The position numbers and the translations under genes are program-made. 64,000 nucleotides of DNA from Rhabdonatronobacter sediminivivens (lineage in GTDB: Bacteria; Pseudomonadota; Alphaproteobacteria; Rhodobacterales; Rhodobacteraceae): NCBI RefSeq assembly GCF_013415485.1, contig NZ_JACBXS010000019.1:1-64000 (forward strand), written 5' to 3'. The notes under the pieces are model-generated. The model ran no database searches. It was not told the DNA's origin and saw only the letters and a program-made list of their open reading frames with translations. Shown one piece after another: positions 28,783 to 37,897 of the stretch. Every line of letters starts with the position of its first letter. Position 1 is the stretch's first letter.

Positions 28783-28885
28783 GGGCCATGTCTTGGCGCG
28801 CGCAGCGCCCCGGTCAAGGCCGCGCGCGCAAATTGACAGGCGGGGGCGCCGGGTTATCTGAGCGGCAGACCAGCGGAGGCCAGCG

Positions 28886-30001
28886 ATGAGCGTGAACACC
28901 CTGCCCGTCACCACCGGCGAGGCGCTGCGCACCCTGCGCGCCGGGTGGGAGGCGCAGCACGCGGGCACCATGACCGTATCCTGGATGCTCCATGGCCGCC
29001 CCGGCATCGGCAAGACCGAGATCGTCCAGCAACTGGCTGATGCCATCGGCGCGCGGCTCTTTGATCTGCGGCTGACCACGATCGAGCCGCAGGACCTGCG
29101 CGGGCTGCCCTATTACGACCATGCCGCCCGGCGCACGGTCTGGTACCGCCCCGAGGACCTGCCCGATGACCTCGCACAGCCTTCGGTGCTGTTTCTGGAT
29201 GAATTGACCGCCGCCCCCCCGCTGTTGCAGCCCACCGTCTATGGGCTGTTGCAGGAGCGCCGGATCGGCCGTCACGCGCTGCCCGCAAGTTGCTTCGTGG
29301 TGGCCGCGGGCAACGGCCCCGAAGACGGCGCCATCGCCTATGAAATGGGCAGCGCGCTGTCGGACCGGCTGGTGCATCTGGCCTTGCGCGCCAGCGCCGA
29401 GGACTGGGTGGCCAGTTACGCCCTGCCCCGGCAGTTGCACCCGGCGGTGCCGGCCTTTATCCGCGCCCGTCCTGATCTGCTGGAAAACGGGCCTGAAACG
29501 CTGCAGCGCGGGCAGATGATCGCCTGCACCCCGCGCGCCTGGGCGCGGGTCAGCGCGATCCTGCAGGCCGTGCCGGACCGGCGCCTGCGCGATGTGATGG
29601 TGGCGGGCACCGTGGGCGAGGCGGCGGCAGCCGAATTCGCCCTGGTCGCCGATGAGATCGCCGCCAGCGTGCAGGTGGATGCCATGATCGCCGCCACCCC
29701 AAAGGCCCGGTGGGAGTTGTATCCCACCACGCTGCACGGGCTGACCGCACTGGCCTATGGGCTGGTGGGCGCGGCCGAGGATGACACCATCGGCGCGGTG
29801 ATTGCACTGATGGCGGGGATCGGCGATCTGCACCGCCATCGCGCAGAACCGGCGTTTCGGGCGCTCCCGCTGGCCGAACTCTGCACACATGGGTTCGAAC
29901 TGCTGCTGCAAAAGGCGCTGGAGCGCGGCTGGCAGGACGCCTTTGCGGCCTCGCCCGAATGGCGGGCCTATGCCGATGCGCGGGCCGAGGCCGGGCTGTG
30001 A
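28886..30001 (+). CDS. MoxR-type AAA+ ATPase
   Basis: A 371-residue AAA+ ATPase. Walker A is GRPGIGKTE (residues about 36-44), Walker B VLFLDEL (about 101-107) and sensor 1 VVAAGNGPED near 139-148. The PQDLRGLPY segment is typical of the MoxR branch. These ATPases usually act as chaperones with a VWA-domain partner to insert cofactors or assemble complexes. The next gene overlaps by four bases and encodes a VWA protein, so the two probably act together. The ATG is preceded by GGAGG. The target complex is unknown. Confidence 0.87.
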   Translation: MSVNTLPVTTGEALRTLRAGWEAQHAGTMTVSWMLHGRPGIGKTEIVQQLADAIGARLFDLRLTTIEPQDLRGLPYYDHAARRTVWYRPEDLPDDLAQPSVLFLDELTAAPPLLQPTVYGLLQERRIGRHALPASCFVVAAGNGPEDGAIAYEMGSALSDRLVHLALRASAEDWVASYALPRQLHPAVPAFIRARPDLLENGPETLQRGQMIACTPRAWARVSAILQAVPDRRLRDVMVAGTVGEAAAAEFALVADEIAASVQVDAMIAATPKARWELYPTTLHGLTALAYGLVGAAEDDTIGAVIALMAGIGDLHRHRAEPAFRALPLAELCTHGFELLLQKALERGWQDAFAASPEWRAYADARAEAGL

Positions 30002-31293
30002 CCCTGGCCGCCGCGCAGCATTCCACGCGGGCGCGGCGGGCCTTGGTGCAACTGGCCAGCGAAGACCCGGCATTGGGGGCGCTGGCGCTGTGGTGCACGC
30101 ACCGGGATGCCGCAACCGGGCCAGCAGCGCGGACCGAAGGCACGACCATCCATTACGGACCCGCATTCGAAACCCTTCCGCCCCATGAACAACTGGGGGT
30201 GGCGGCGCATCATGTGCTGCATGTGGCGCTGCGCCACGGCGCGCGCATGGGCGCAATGGGCGCGCGGTTGGGGGCGAGGTTTGACCGGGACATCTATGCG
30301 CTGGCCGCCGATGCGGTGGTGAACGAGGCGCTGCTGGCCGCCGGATATGGCCTGCCGCGCCCGGCGGTCACATTGCAACTGCTGCTCGGGCGCGCCCTGG
30401 GTCGGCCTGCGGGCGCGGACGCGCTGGCCGAATGGGATGTGGACCGGCTGTATCTGGCGCTGACCGGTCAGGGCGGCGGGCGGCGGCAGGGGCCGCAGGA
30501 CGGGCAGGCCCTGGACCATGCCCCCACCGAAGCCGCGCGCCAGATCGTCACCGAAACCGGGTTCTCCCCGGACCTGGACATGCGGGCGCCAGACCCCGAA
30601 AGCCCGGAAAACGCCGATGAGGCCGCGCTCTGGCGCCAGCATCTGGCCCGCGCGCTGGAGGCCGGGCGGCTGGCCGGGCGCGGGATCGGCACCCTGGGTC
30701 ACCGGATCGCGGATATCCCCGCCCCGCGCATCCCCTGGGAAATGCTGCTGCGCCGCGCCCTGTCGCGCGCATTGATCGAGGGCCGCAGCCCCGGCCATAC
30801 CCGTCCCGCCCGCGACTGGATCGCGGCCGAGGCCCTGGCCCGCGCCACCGCGACCCCGACCCCCGGCTTTCGCCCCGCCACCCTGCGCCGCCGCAGCGCC
30901 CCGCGGATCGTGCTGGCGGTCGATGCCTCGGGTTCGGTCGAAGCGGGGTTGCTGGACCGTTTCGCCGCCGAGGTCGCGGGCATCGCCCGCCGCCTGAGCG
31001 CAGAGATCACGCTGATGGCCTTTGACGAAACGGTGCATTGGCAACAGCGCATGGATCCGGCGCAATGGGCGCAGACGCTGTCAAAGGCGGACTGGCCCCG
31101 CGGCGGCGGGACAGACTTTGGCCCGCCGGTGGCCGAAGCGCTGCGCATGCATGCCTCGGCCCTGGTTGTGCTGAGCGATCTGGACGGCCCCTTCGGCCCA
31201 GCCCCGCGCAGCCTGCCGGTGATCTGGGCCTGCTTCGGGCCGCCGCCTGGCGATGGTCCGCCTTTTGGCCTGCTGCTGGATCTTGGAAAATAA
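29998..31293 (+). CDS. VWA-like protein with DUF2201-type putative metallopeptidase domain
   Basis: A 431-residue protein starting with a GTG that overlaps the ATPase stop (GTGA). The N-terminal domain resembles the DUF2201 putative metallopeptidase region. Where HExxH would be expected it reads HHVLH (residues 71-75), so the catalytic Glu is absent. A Gln/Gly-rich linker follows, then a C-terminal von Willebrand factor A-like domain with the metal-ion-dependent adhesion motif DASGSV (about 308-313). The MoxR-VWA pairing suggests an ATP-driven assembly factor. If the family Glu really is lost, the N-terminal domain probably binds and does not cleave. Confidence 0.8.
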   Translation: MTLAAAQHSTRARRALVQLASEDPALGALALWCTHRDAATGPAARTEGTTIHYGPAFETLPPHEQLGVAAHHVLHVALRHGARMGAMGARLGARFDRDIYALAADAVVNEALLAAGYGLPRPAVTLQLLLGRALGRPAGADALAEWDVDRLYLALTGQGGGRRQGPQDGQALDHAPTEAARQIVTETGFSPDLDMRAPDPESPENADEAALWRQHLARALEAGRLAGRGIGTLGHRIADIPAPRIPWEMLLRRALSRALIEGRSPGHTRPARDWIAAEALARATATPTPGFRPATLRRRSAPRIVLAVDASGSVEAGLLDRFAAEVAGIARRLSAEITLMAFDETVHWQQRMDPAQWAQTLSKADWPRGGGTDFGPPVAEALRMHASALVVLSDLDGPFGPAPRSLPVIWACFGPPPGDGPPFGLLLDLGK

Positions 31294-31379
31294 CTGTCCG
31301 GCCGCGCCTTTGGCAGGTCGGCGCGGAAAACCGCTCGCGCAGCCCGTGCCGACCGAAAACCAGCATCCCGGAAACCGGA

Positions 31380-31531
31380 AATGATCCGGGAAATATCAAC
31401 GTTAAGTAGAGGCAAATTATACCTAAACAATCTTGAGTTGTATTTCGTTAATTTCGATCCCTGTGTTGAAACTTTTCCATTTACATCAAATGCTAAAGAT
31501 GTGTTGATCGGTCAATTCGAATTAAGTCTCT
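31380..31531 (+). promoter_or_regulatory. AT-rich leader upstream of the CapD-like gene
   Basis: Bases 31381-31520 are about 34% GC by direct count, against a clearly GC-rich background elsewhere. The stretch holds several TTGA- and TTAA-type elements but no convincing -35/-10 pair at standard spacing. A 65-codon frame starting at 31381 is not supported by a ribosome site or a recognisable product. This is probably an extended promoter or a site for AT-binding nucleoid proteins. Confidence 0.5.
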
Positions 31532-31561
31532 GTGTTTTTCCGGAAGCGAGCGCGTTGGCGT

Positions 31562-33535
31562 ATGCAGACGTTCCTTGAGAGCCTGACAACATTGAGCCGC
31601 CCGATGAAACGGGCCATCCAGATTACAGCAGATAGCGCAATCATCATTCTGTGCTTGCTGGTGGCGATGTCATTGCGCCTTGAAAGCCTTGCCTTCATGG
31701 CTGAACCGCAGGTCTGGCTGGCGCTGCTCATTGCTTTGCCGCCCAGCGTCCTCGCGTTCTCACAACTGGGGCTTTACCGCTCGGTGGTGCGGTTCATCAC
31801 CGTGCAGGCGCTACCGGCCATTGCGGTGGGTGTGCTGTTTTCCGCCGTCACACTTTCTGCCGCAGCGCAACTGATCGGCGCGCCCATCCCGCGATCGGTT
31901 CCGGGCATCTATGCGGTGCTGCTGTTCCTGGGGATCAGCCTGGTACGCTTTGTGATGCGCGGCTTCCTGCGCCAGCCGGGACAGGCAAAACGTGACGCAG
32001 TGGTGATCTATGGCGCGGGGGCCGCCGGGCGGCAGTTGTGCAATGCCCTCAATGACGGCAATGAATACCGGCCCGTGGCCTTTGTCGATGACGACCCGGC
32101 GCTGCAGCAGAGCCTGGTTTCCGGCAAGCCGGTGATCGCCCCGGACCAGCTTCCCGGCTTGCTGGAGCGCACCAAGATTGCCGCGATCCTGCTGGCCATT
32201 CCCAGCGCCAGCCGCGCGCGGCGCCGCGAGATCGTGACCCGGCTGGAACCGCTGGGCGTGGAGCTCAAGACCCTTCCGGGCATGGCCGATATCGTGTCCG
32301 GCGCCGCCGGGTACAGCGATATCCGCCGCGTCCGCCCCGAGGATCTGCTGGGCCGCGATCCGGTGCCCCCGCGCGCCGATCTGATGGGGCGCAACATCAC
32401 CGGCAAGGTGGTGCTGGTCTCCGGGGCGGGCGGTTCCATCGGCAGCGAGCTTTGCCGCCAGATCCTGCGCCACAATCCCCGCACACTGGTGCTGATGGAG
32501 CTTTCCGAAATCGCGCTATACACCATCACCACGGAACTGCGCGGGTTGCAGGAACGGACAGGCCGGTCGGTGCGGATCGAACCCGTGCTCTGTTCCGTGC
32601 AGAACCGCAGCCGGGTCAGCGCCACGCTGCGCGCCTTCGGGGTGCAGACGATTTATCACGCCGCCGCCTACAAGCATGTCATCCTGGTCGAGGAAAACAC
32701 GGTCGAGGGTGTTCTGAACAATGTCATCGGCACCCGCGTCCTGGCGCAGGCCGCCGCCGAGTTGCGGGTTGAAGATTTCATCCTGATCTCGACCGACAAG
32801 GCCGTGCGCCCCACCAATGTCATGGGCGCGTCGAAGCGCATGGCCGAACTGGTCTGCCAGGCCCTTGCGCGCGAAGGAAGCCGCACCCGGTTTTCCATGG
32901 TGCGCTTCGGCAATGTGCTGGGATCCTCGGGGTCGGTGATCCCGCGGTTCAAGGCACAGATCCAGCATGGCGGCCCGGTGACCGTGACCCATAAGGCCGT
33001 CACCCGCTATTTCATGACCATCCCCGAGGCCGCGCAACTGGTGATCCAGGCCGGGGCGATGTCGCAGGGGGGCGATGTTTTCGTTCTGGACATGGGCGAG
33101 CCGGTGCGCATCCTGGACCTGGCGCAAAGCATGATCCGGCTGCACGGGCTGAAACCCTATATCATGGACGGTGACACCCCATCCGAACCCGCCCAGGGCG
33201 ATATCGGCATCCGGATTGTCGGGCTGGGCAAGGGCGAAAAGCTCTATGAGGAATTGCTGATCGGTAACGTTCCGAAGGGCACCGAGCATCCGCGCATCAT
33301 GACAGCCACAGAACACGCCCTGCCCCGGCATCGGCTGGACCCGCTTCTGGACCGGCTTCAGCGCGCCTGTCATGCCTGCGATGTCGCGGCGATCCAGCAG
33401 ATCTTTCTTGAGGCGCCCCTTGCCTATCGCCCGGCAAGAGTGGAGCCGCATGACCTGATCTGGAATGCGATCCGCAGCCAGCCCGAAGCCGCCCCCGTGC
33501 CGCTGGCCCTGCCCAAGGTCTCGCAACTCACCTGA
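31562..33535 (+). CDS. Nucleotide-sugar epimerase/dehydratase, CapD/WbpM-like membrane protein
   Basis: A 657-residue protein. It has four N-terminal membrane spans (residues about 15-130), a CoA-binding-like Rossmann domain starting VVIYGAGAAGRQL (about 147-159), and a second short-chain dehydrogenase domain with VVLVSGAGGSIGSEL (about 282-296). The active-site region is YHAAAYKHV and the catalytic-fold marker is ISTDKAVRPTNVMGASKR. Such enzymes convert UDP-GlcNAc to 4-keto-6-deoxy sugars for capsule, O-antigen or glycan synthesis. It stands alone here, so the glycan is unknown. The ATG at 31562 lacks a strong ribosome site; a GTG at 31532 is an alternative. Confidence 0.9.
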   Translation: MQTFLESLTTLSRPMKRAIQITADSAIIILCLLVAMSLRLESLAFMAEPQVWLALLIALPPSVLAFSQLGLYRSVVRFITVQALPAIAVGVLFSAVTLSAAAQLIGAPIPRSVPGIYAVLLFLGISLVRFVMRGFLRQPGQAKRDAVVIYGAGAAGRQLCNALNDGNEYRPVAFVDDDPALQQSLVSGKPVIAPDQLPGLLERTKIAAILLAIPSASRARRREIVTRLEPLGVELKTLPGMADIVSGAAGYSDIRRVRPEDLLGRDPVPPRADLMGRNITGKVVLVSGAGGSIGSELCRQILRHNPRTLVLMELSEIALYTITTELRGLQERTGRSVRIEPVLCSVQNRSRVSATLRAFGVQTIYHAAAYKHVILVEENTVEGVLNNVIGTRVLAQAAAELRVEDFILISTDKAVRPTNVMGASKRMAELVCQALAREGSRTRFSMVRFGNVLGSSGSVIPRFKAQIQHGGPVTVTHKAVTRYFMTIPEAAQLVIQAGAMSQGGDVFVLDMGEPVRILDLAQSMIRLHGLKPYIMDGDTPSEPAQGDIGIRIVGLGKGEKLYEELLIGNVPKGTEHPRIMTATEHALPRHRLDPLLDRLQRACHACDVAAIQQIFLEAPLAYRPARVEPHDLIWNAIRSQPEAAPVPLALPKVSQLT

Positions 33536-33603
33536 CATCTGGCCGCACCTGCGCGACCCTGTGCCCCCGGACGGCGGGTGCCTTGGGCATTGCGTTTCGG
33601 AAT

Positions 33604-33634
33604 TTACTTGCAAGTGATTATCAATTGCAAGTAA
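33604..33634 (+). promoter_or_regulatory. Palindromic operator resembling a manganese-responsive Mur box
   Basis: TTACTTGCAA and TTGCAAGTAA form a perfect ten-base inverted repeat around an 11-base spacer. The central 21 bases (33609-33629) start TGCAA and end TTGCA, and agree at about 17 of 21 positions with the Mur-responsive sequence that I recall from rhizobia. The site is 28 bases upstream of the metal-binding protein ATG, ideal for repression of the whole importer operon by a Fur/Mur-type manganese sensor. Confidence 0.7.
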
Positions 33635-33661
33635 TCTCAGATCCGAATCAGGAGGTTTGAC

Positions 33662-34648
33662 ATGCACAATCACAGACTGCGCGCCACAGTGATGGGCGCT
33701 GCGCTGGCCCTCGGCACAGGCCAGACCGCCCTTGCACAGGAGACACCGCTGAATGTGCTGGCCACAGTGGGCATGATTGCCGATGTGGCCCGGTCGGTTG
33801 CCGGGGAATGCGCAGAGGTCCGCACGCTCATGGGCCCCGGTGTGGACCCGCATTACTATTCCGCCACCCCCAGCGATGTGAACGCCATCGCCAAGGCCGA
33901 GCTGATCCTCTATGTCGACCGCACGCTGGAGGAACGCCTGGCCGATGTGCTGGACAATTTCCGCAACCGGACGCCGACCGTGGGCCTGGCCGGCGCCAGT
34001 TTTGATGCAGACGCGCTGCTGGAAGACCCCGACGACCCCGGCGCCATGGACCCGCATCTGTGGATGGATGTCAGCCGCTGGGCGCAGATCGCCCCGGTAA
34101 TTGCCGACGCCATCACCGAACAGCGCCCCGATTGCGCCGAAGACATGGCCGCCAATGTCGAAGCGCTGGGCGCGCGGCTGGATGCGCTGCACGGCTGGGT
34201 GGGCGCGGCCATCGCCAGCATCCCCGAAGGCGGGCGCATCCTGGTCACCGCGCATGACGCCTTCTATTACTTCGCCCATGCCTACGGGATCGAGGCGAGC
34301 GAGGCCATCGAGGGCATTTCCACCGGGGCCGAGGCCAGCATCGGCGATATCCGCGCGGTGGCGGATTTCGTCATGGAACGGAACGTCCCGGCGGTCTTTG
34401 TGGAAACCACCATCAACCCGCGCACCATAGAGGCGCTGGTGCAGGAGGTCCGCAGCCGCGGGCATGACGTGGCCATCGGCGGCGAACTCTTCTCGGACGC
34501 CATGGGCGACGATGGCACGCCGGAAGGCACCTATATCGGCATGATCCGCGCCAACACGGTCACCATCACCGAAGCCCTTGGCGGCACGCTCCCCGACTGG
34601 CCCGAGGCCCTGTCCGGCTGGGCGCAGGACCACGGCATCTCGCCCTGA
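33662..34648 (+). CDS. sitA: Manganese/zinc ABC transporter, substrate-binding protein (SitA-like)
   Basis: A periplasmic cluster A-I metal-binding protein of 328 residues with a signal peptide (cleavage near ALAQ, about residue 26). Expected ligand regions are GVDPHYYSATPSD (about 60-72), MDPHLWMDV (about 122-130), TAHDAFYYFAHAYG (about 197-210) and ETTINPRTIE, with an acidic fourth ligand likely in GGELFSDAMG. The absence of a His-rich loop, together with the Mur-like operator, favours manganese over zinc. A strong AGGAGG site precedes the ATG. First of four genes with ATPase and two permeases. Confidence 0.88.
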   Translation: MHNHRLRATVMGAALALGTGQTALAQETPLNVLATVGMIADVARSVAGECAEVRTLMGPGVDPHYYSATPSDVNAIAKAELILYVDRTLEERLADVLDNFRNRTPTVGLAGASFDADALLEDPDDPGAMDPHLWMDVSRWAQIAPVIADAITEQRPDCAEDMAANVEALGARLDALHGWVGAAIASIPEGGRILVTAHDAFYYFAHAYGIEASEAIEGISTGAEASIGDIRAVADFVMERNVPAVFVETTINPRTIEALVQEVRSRGHDVAIGGELFSDAMGDDGTPEGTYIGMIRANTVTITEALGGTLPDWPEALSGWAQDHGISP

Positions 34649-34722
34649 GGCGGGCATTGCTGTAGAAGGTGGCGGCAGCGCGCGCGCCCTGCGCCTGCCG
34701 CCCCATCGGAGAGGCAAGATCC

Positions 34723-35490
34723 ATGCACGAGGATACCCTGCACGAACCCGACCAGGCGCTGCATGTCGAGGATCTGACCGTCAGCTATGGCGTCACCCCG
34801 GCGCTGTGGGACATTGACCTGGACATTCCGCCGGGGGTCATGTGCGCGATTGTGGGGCCGAACGGGGCGGGCAAATCCACGCTGATAAAGGCCGCGCTGG
34901 GACTGGTGCGGCCGGTGGCGGGGCATGTGCGCTTTCTGGGCCATCCGGTGGGCCGTATGCGGGGGCGGATCGGTTACGTGCCGCAGCGCCATTCGGTCGA
35001 CTGGGATTTTCCCACCACTGCGCGCGATGTGGTGGAAATGGGGCTCTATCGTTCCCTGGGCTGGTTCCGCCGCCCCGGCGCCGCCGCCCGCACCCGCGCG
35101 ATGGAGGCGCTGGCCCAACTGGACATGCAGGATTACGCCGACCGCCAGATCAGCCAGCTTTCGGGCGGGCAGCAGCAGCGGGTCTTCCTGGCCCGCGCGC
35201 TGGTACAGGACGCGCCGATCCTGATCCTGGACGAACCGCTGGCGGGGGTGGATGCCAGCACCGAAGCCGTGATCATCGCGCTTTTGCAGCGCCTGCGCGA
35301 CGAAGGGCGCACGGTGATCGTGGTCCACCATGACCTGACCACGGTGCAAAGCTATTTCGACTGGATGGTCATGCTGAATGTGCGCATCATCGCCCAGGGG
35401 CCGGTAAAGCAGGTCTATACCCCCGAGAACCTGCGCGCCGCCTATGGTCGGCAACTGGCCATGATCGCCATACCGGCCACCGCGCCATGA
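34723..35490 (+). CDS. sitB: Manganese/zinc ABC transporter ATPase (SitB-like)
   Basis: A 255-residue ABC ATPase. Walker A is GPNGAGKST (residues about 45-53), the Q-loop region YVPQRHSVDWDFPTTARDVV is typical of the metal-chelate branch, the signature is LSGGQQQRV and Walker B is ILILDEPLAGVD. A GGAGAGG site fixes the start at 34723. The following permease overlaps its stop by four bases (ATGA). Confidence 0.9.
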   Translation: MHEDTLHEPDQALHVEDLTVSYGVTPALWDIDLDIPPGVMCAIVGPNGAGKSTLIKAALGLVRPVAGHVRFLGHPVGRMRGRIGYVPQRHSVDWDFPTTARDVVEMGLYRSLGWFRRPGAAARTRAMEALAQLDMQDYADRQISQLSGGQQQRVFLARALVQDAPILILDEPLAGVDASTEAVIIALLQRLRDEGRTVIVVHHDLTTVQSYFDWMVMLNVRIIAQGPVKQVYTPENLRAAYGRQLAMIAIPATAP

Positions 35491-36626
35491 CCGCCCTGGC
35501 GGATCTGCTGGGCTCGAACCTTGTGCGCACGGTGCTGCTGGGGGCGGCGCTGCTGGGGGCGATATCGGGGATGCTGGGGGCCTTTGCGGTGCTGCGGCGG
35601 CAAAGCCTGCTGGGCGATGCGCTGGCCCATGCCGCCCTGCCCGGCGTCTGTCTGGGCTTTCTGATTGCAGGCGCGCGGGATCTGGGCAGCATCATGGCCG
35701 GGGCCTTCTTCACCGGGGCGCTGGCCGCACTGGCCATGATGCTGATCACGCGCGCAACACGGCTGAAGACCGATGCCGCGCTGGGGATCGTGCTGAGCGT
35801 CTTCTTTGCCATTGGCGTGGTGTTGCTGACCCATCTGCAGGCGCAGGGCGGCGCGGCCAGCGCGGGGCTGGCCAGTTTCCTGTTCGGCCAGGCGGCGGCG
35901 CTCCTGCGCAGCGATCTGTGGATCATGGGCGGTGTGGGGCTGGTGGCGCTGGCGCTGGTGCTGGGCCTGTGGAAGGAATTCAAGCTGGTCAGCTTCGATG
36001 CCGATTTCGCCCGCGCCCAGGGCTTTCCGGTGCTGGTGCTGGAGGGCATTCTGACCGTGATGGTGGCCATGGCCATCGTGGTGGGGCTGCAACTGGTCGG
36101 CGTGGTCCTGATGGTGGCGCTGCTGATCGCCCCGGCGGCGGCGGCGCGGCAATGGACACGCTCGCTGGGGGCGATGGTGGCGCTGTCCGCCGCGTTCGGC
36201 GCGGCCTCGGGCATGGGAGGGGCGCTGATCAGCGCCTCGGTCCGGGGTCTGGCGACGGGGCCGGTAGTGGTGCTGATTGCAACAGCGGTGGTGGTGGTCT
36301 CGATCCTGCTGGCACCGGGGCGAGGGGTGCTGTGGCAGGCGCGGGCCGCCCGGCGCGCCCGGGCACAGATCAGCGACCGGCGCCTGCTGGCCACGCTGCA
36401 GGGCCTGGCCCACGCCCATGACGATGCCGCCTATCCGGTGGAACAGGGCATGATCGGCACCGCGCTGGGTGCCCAGCCCCCCGCAACCCAATTGGCGAAG
36501 CTGGAGCGGCGCGGCCTGATCCGCCCCGTCACCCATCCGCCCGAAACCACCCCGCATTGGGAGCTGACGGGCAAGGGCCACGCGGCTGCGGCCGCCCCGG
36601 AAACCGACCGGGAGGCCCCGCAATGA
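35487..36626 (+). CDS. sitC: Manganese/zinc ABC permease with C-terminal winged-helix extension (SitC-like)
   Basis: A 379-residue permease of the ZnuB/TroC family with about eight hydrophobic spans in the first 285 residues and the typical SLLGDALAHAALPG motif. After the last span come about 90 hydrophilic residues (ISDRRLLATLQGLAHAH ... LAKLERRGLIR). They look like a winged-helix domain of the DtxR type seen in some members of this family. The tail may sense or respond to metal on the cytoplasmic side. It overlaps both neighbours by four bases. Confidence 0.88.
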   Translation: MTALADLLGSNLVRTVLLGAALLGAISGMLGAFAVLRRQSLLGDALAHAALPGVCLGFLIAGARDLGSIMAGAFFTGALAALAMMLITRATRLKTDAALGIVLSVFFAIGVVLLTHLQAQGGAASAGLASFLFGQAAALLRSDLWIMGGVGLVALALVLGLWKEFKLVSFDADFARAQGFPVLVLEGILTVMVAMAIVVGLQLVGVVLMVALLIAPAAAARQWTRSLGAMVALSAAFGAASGMGGALISASVRGLATGPVVVLIATAVVVVSILLAPGRGVLWQARAARRARAQISDRRLLATLQGLAHAHDDAAYPVEQGMIGTALGAQPPATQLAKLERRGLIRPVTHPPETTPHWELTGKGHAAAAAPETDREAPQ

Positions 36627-37753
36627 TCGCCGCCCTGTTCGACTCCATTCCCGCCATGATCCTGCTGACCGGCGTGCTGGTGGGCGTGTCGGGCGCGTTG
36701 CTGGGCTGTTTTCTGGTGCTGCGCGGCAATGCCATGCTGACCGATGCGATCAGCCATTCCATCGTCTTCGGGATCATCGTTGTCTGGCTGCTGACGCGGC
36801 AGCTATCGGGGCCGGTGCAGCTTCTGGGGGCGGCGGCCACGGGCCTGCTGACCGTGGTTCTGTCCGAGGCCCTGGCCCGGTCCCGCCTGGTGCGGATGGA
36901 TGCGGCCATCGGCCTTGTTTTCCCGGCACTTTTCGCCGCCGGGGTGATCCTGATCGCGCTTTATGCCCGCGATGTGCATATCCATGTGGACACCGTGCTG
37001 CTGGGCGAAATCGGCTTCGTCTGGCTGCATACGGTTCCGGTCCTGGGGCTGGAGGTGCCGGTCGCGGTGGCCACCCTGTCGGTGGTGCTGGCCCTCAACC
37101 TCGCCTTTGTGCTGGGCCTCTGGAAAGAGCTGAAACTGGCCAGCTTCGACCCCGGGCTGGCTGCGGCACTGGGCTTCCTGCCCGGCGTGCTGCATTATGC
37201 GATCCTGACGCTGACCAGCGTCACCGCCGTCGCCGCATTCGATGCGGTGGGCGCGATCCTGTTCATCGCCTTCGTGATCGTCCCGCCGGCGACAGCCTAT
37301 CTGCTGACACGCCGGTTGTGGCTGATGGTGATGCTGGCGGTGGCCCTGTCGGTGGCCGCGTGTGTTGCGGGCTACGGGTTGGCGCTGCGCTGGGATGTGT
37401 CGATTGCGGGGATGATGGCCTCGATGACCGGGGTGTGGTTTGCGCTGGCGCTGCTGCTGGCCCCGGAGCGCGGCCTGCTTGCACAGGCGATGCGGCTGCG
37501 TCGGCAGCGGGTAGACCATGACTGCCGGGCGCTGGTGGCGCATCTGTTCACCCATTACGGCACGCCCCAGATGGCCGAGGAAAACACCCTGCGCGCCCTG
37601 ATCCACCACCTGGGCTGGCCCGAACCCCGCGCCCGCGCCGCCATCCTGCGCGCCCATGACCGCGCCCTGATCGAACGCCGCGCGGGGCTTCTGACCCTGC
37701 GGCCAAAGGGCATCGCCGAGGCCGAGGCGATCTTCGGCCGCCGCACCGAGTGA
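36623..37753 (+). CDS. sitD: Manganese/zinc ABC permease with C-terminal winged-helix extension (SitD-like)
   Basis: A 376-residue second permease, homologous to SitC (NAMLTDAISHSIVFG corresponds to its SLLGDALAH motif), with about eight to nine spans. Its C-terminal 80 residues (HDCRALVAHLFTHYG ... ERRAGLLTLRPKGIAEAE) again look like a winged helix. Two permeases with such tails imply a paired cytoplasmic domain beneath the channel. The start overlaps the sitC stop as ATGA and follows GGAGG. Last gene of the operon. Confidence 0.88.
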   Translation: MIAALFDSIPAMILLTGVLVGVSGALLGCFLVLRGNAMLTDAISHSIVFGIIVVWLLTRQLSGPVQLLGAAATGLLTVVLSEALARSRLVRMDAAIGLVFPALFAAGVILIALYARDVHIHVDTVLLGEIGFVWLHTVPVLGLEVPVAVATLSVVLALNLAFVLGLWKELKLASFDPGLAAALGFLPGVLHYAILTLTSVTAVAAFDAVGAILFIAFVIVPPATAYLLTRRLWLMVMLAVALSVAACVAGYGLALRWDVSIAGMMASMTGVWFALALLLAPERGLLAQAMRLRRQRVDHDCRALVAHLFTHYGTPQMAEENTLRALIHHLGWPEPRARAAILRAHDRALIERRAGLLTLRPKGIAEAEAIFGRRTE

Positions 37754-37836
37754 AGCGCCCGAGGGAGCAACACCCTGTGCCGGTTTGGCACCATGGGCGA
37801 TGCCAGCGGGGCAGGCGCAGGGCGGCGTCGGCATCC

Positions 37837-37851
37837 TTAACCCGCAATTAA
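37837..37851 (+). promoter_or_regulatory. Candidate CtrA-binding site
   Basis: TTAA-N7-TTAA followed by CC matches the full CtrA recognition motif of alphaproteobacteria. It lies 47 bases upstream of the PAS protein start, where it could control that gene. Only the sequence match supports it, and an 8-base core occurs by chance at low frequency in GC-rich DNA. Confidence 0.5.
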
Positions 37852-37897
37852 CCATTTCAAACAACTCTGGGATGCAGGTATGACCCCGGAGAATCGC

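Noticed and set aside
31381..31578. A 65-codon open frame in the AT-rich leader before the CapD-like gene
   Set aside because: No ribosome site, no recognisable product, and it runs into the CapD-like start in another frame; better read as leader DNA.
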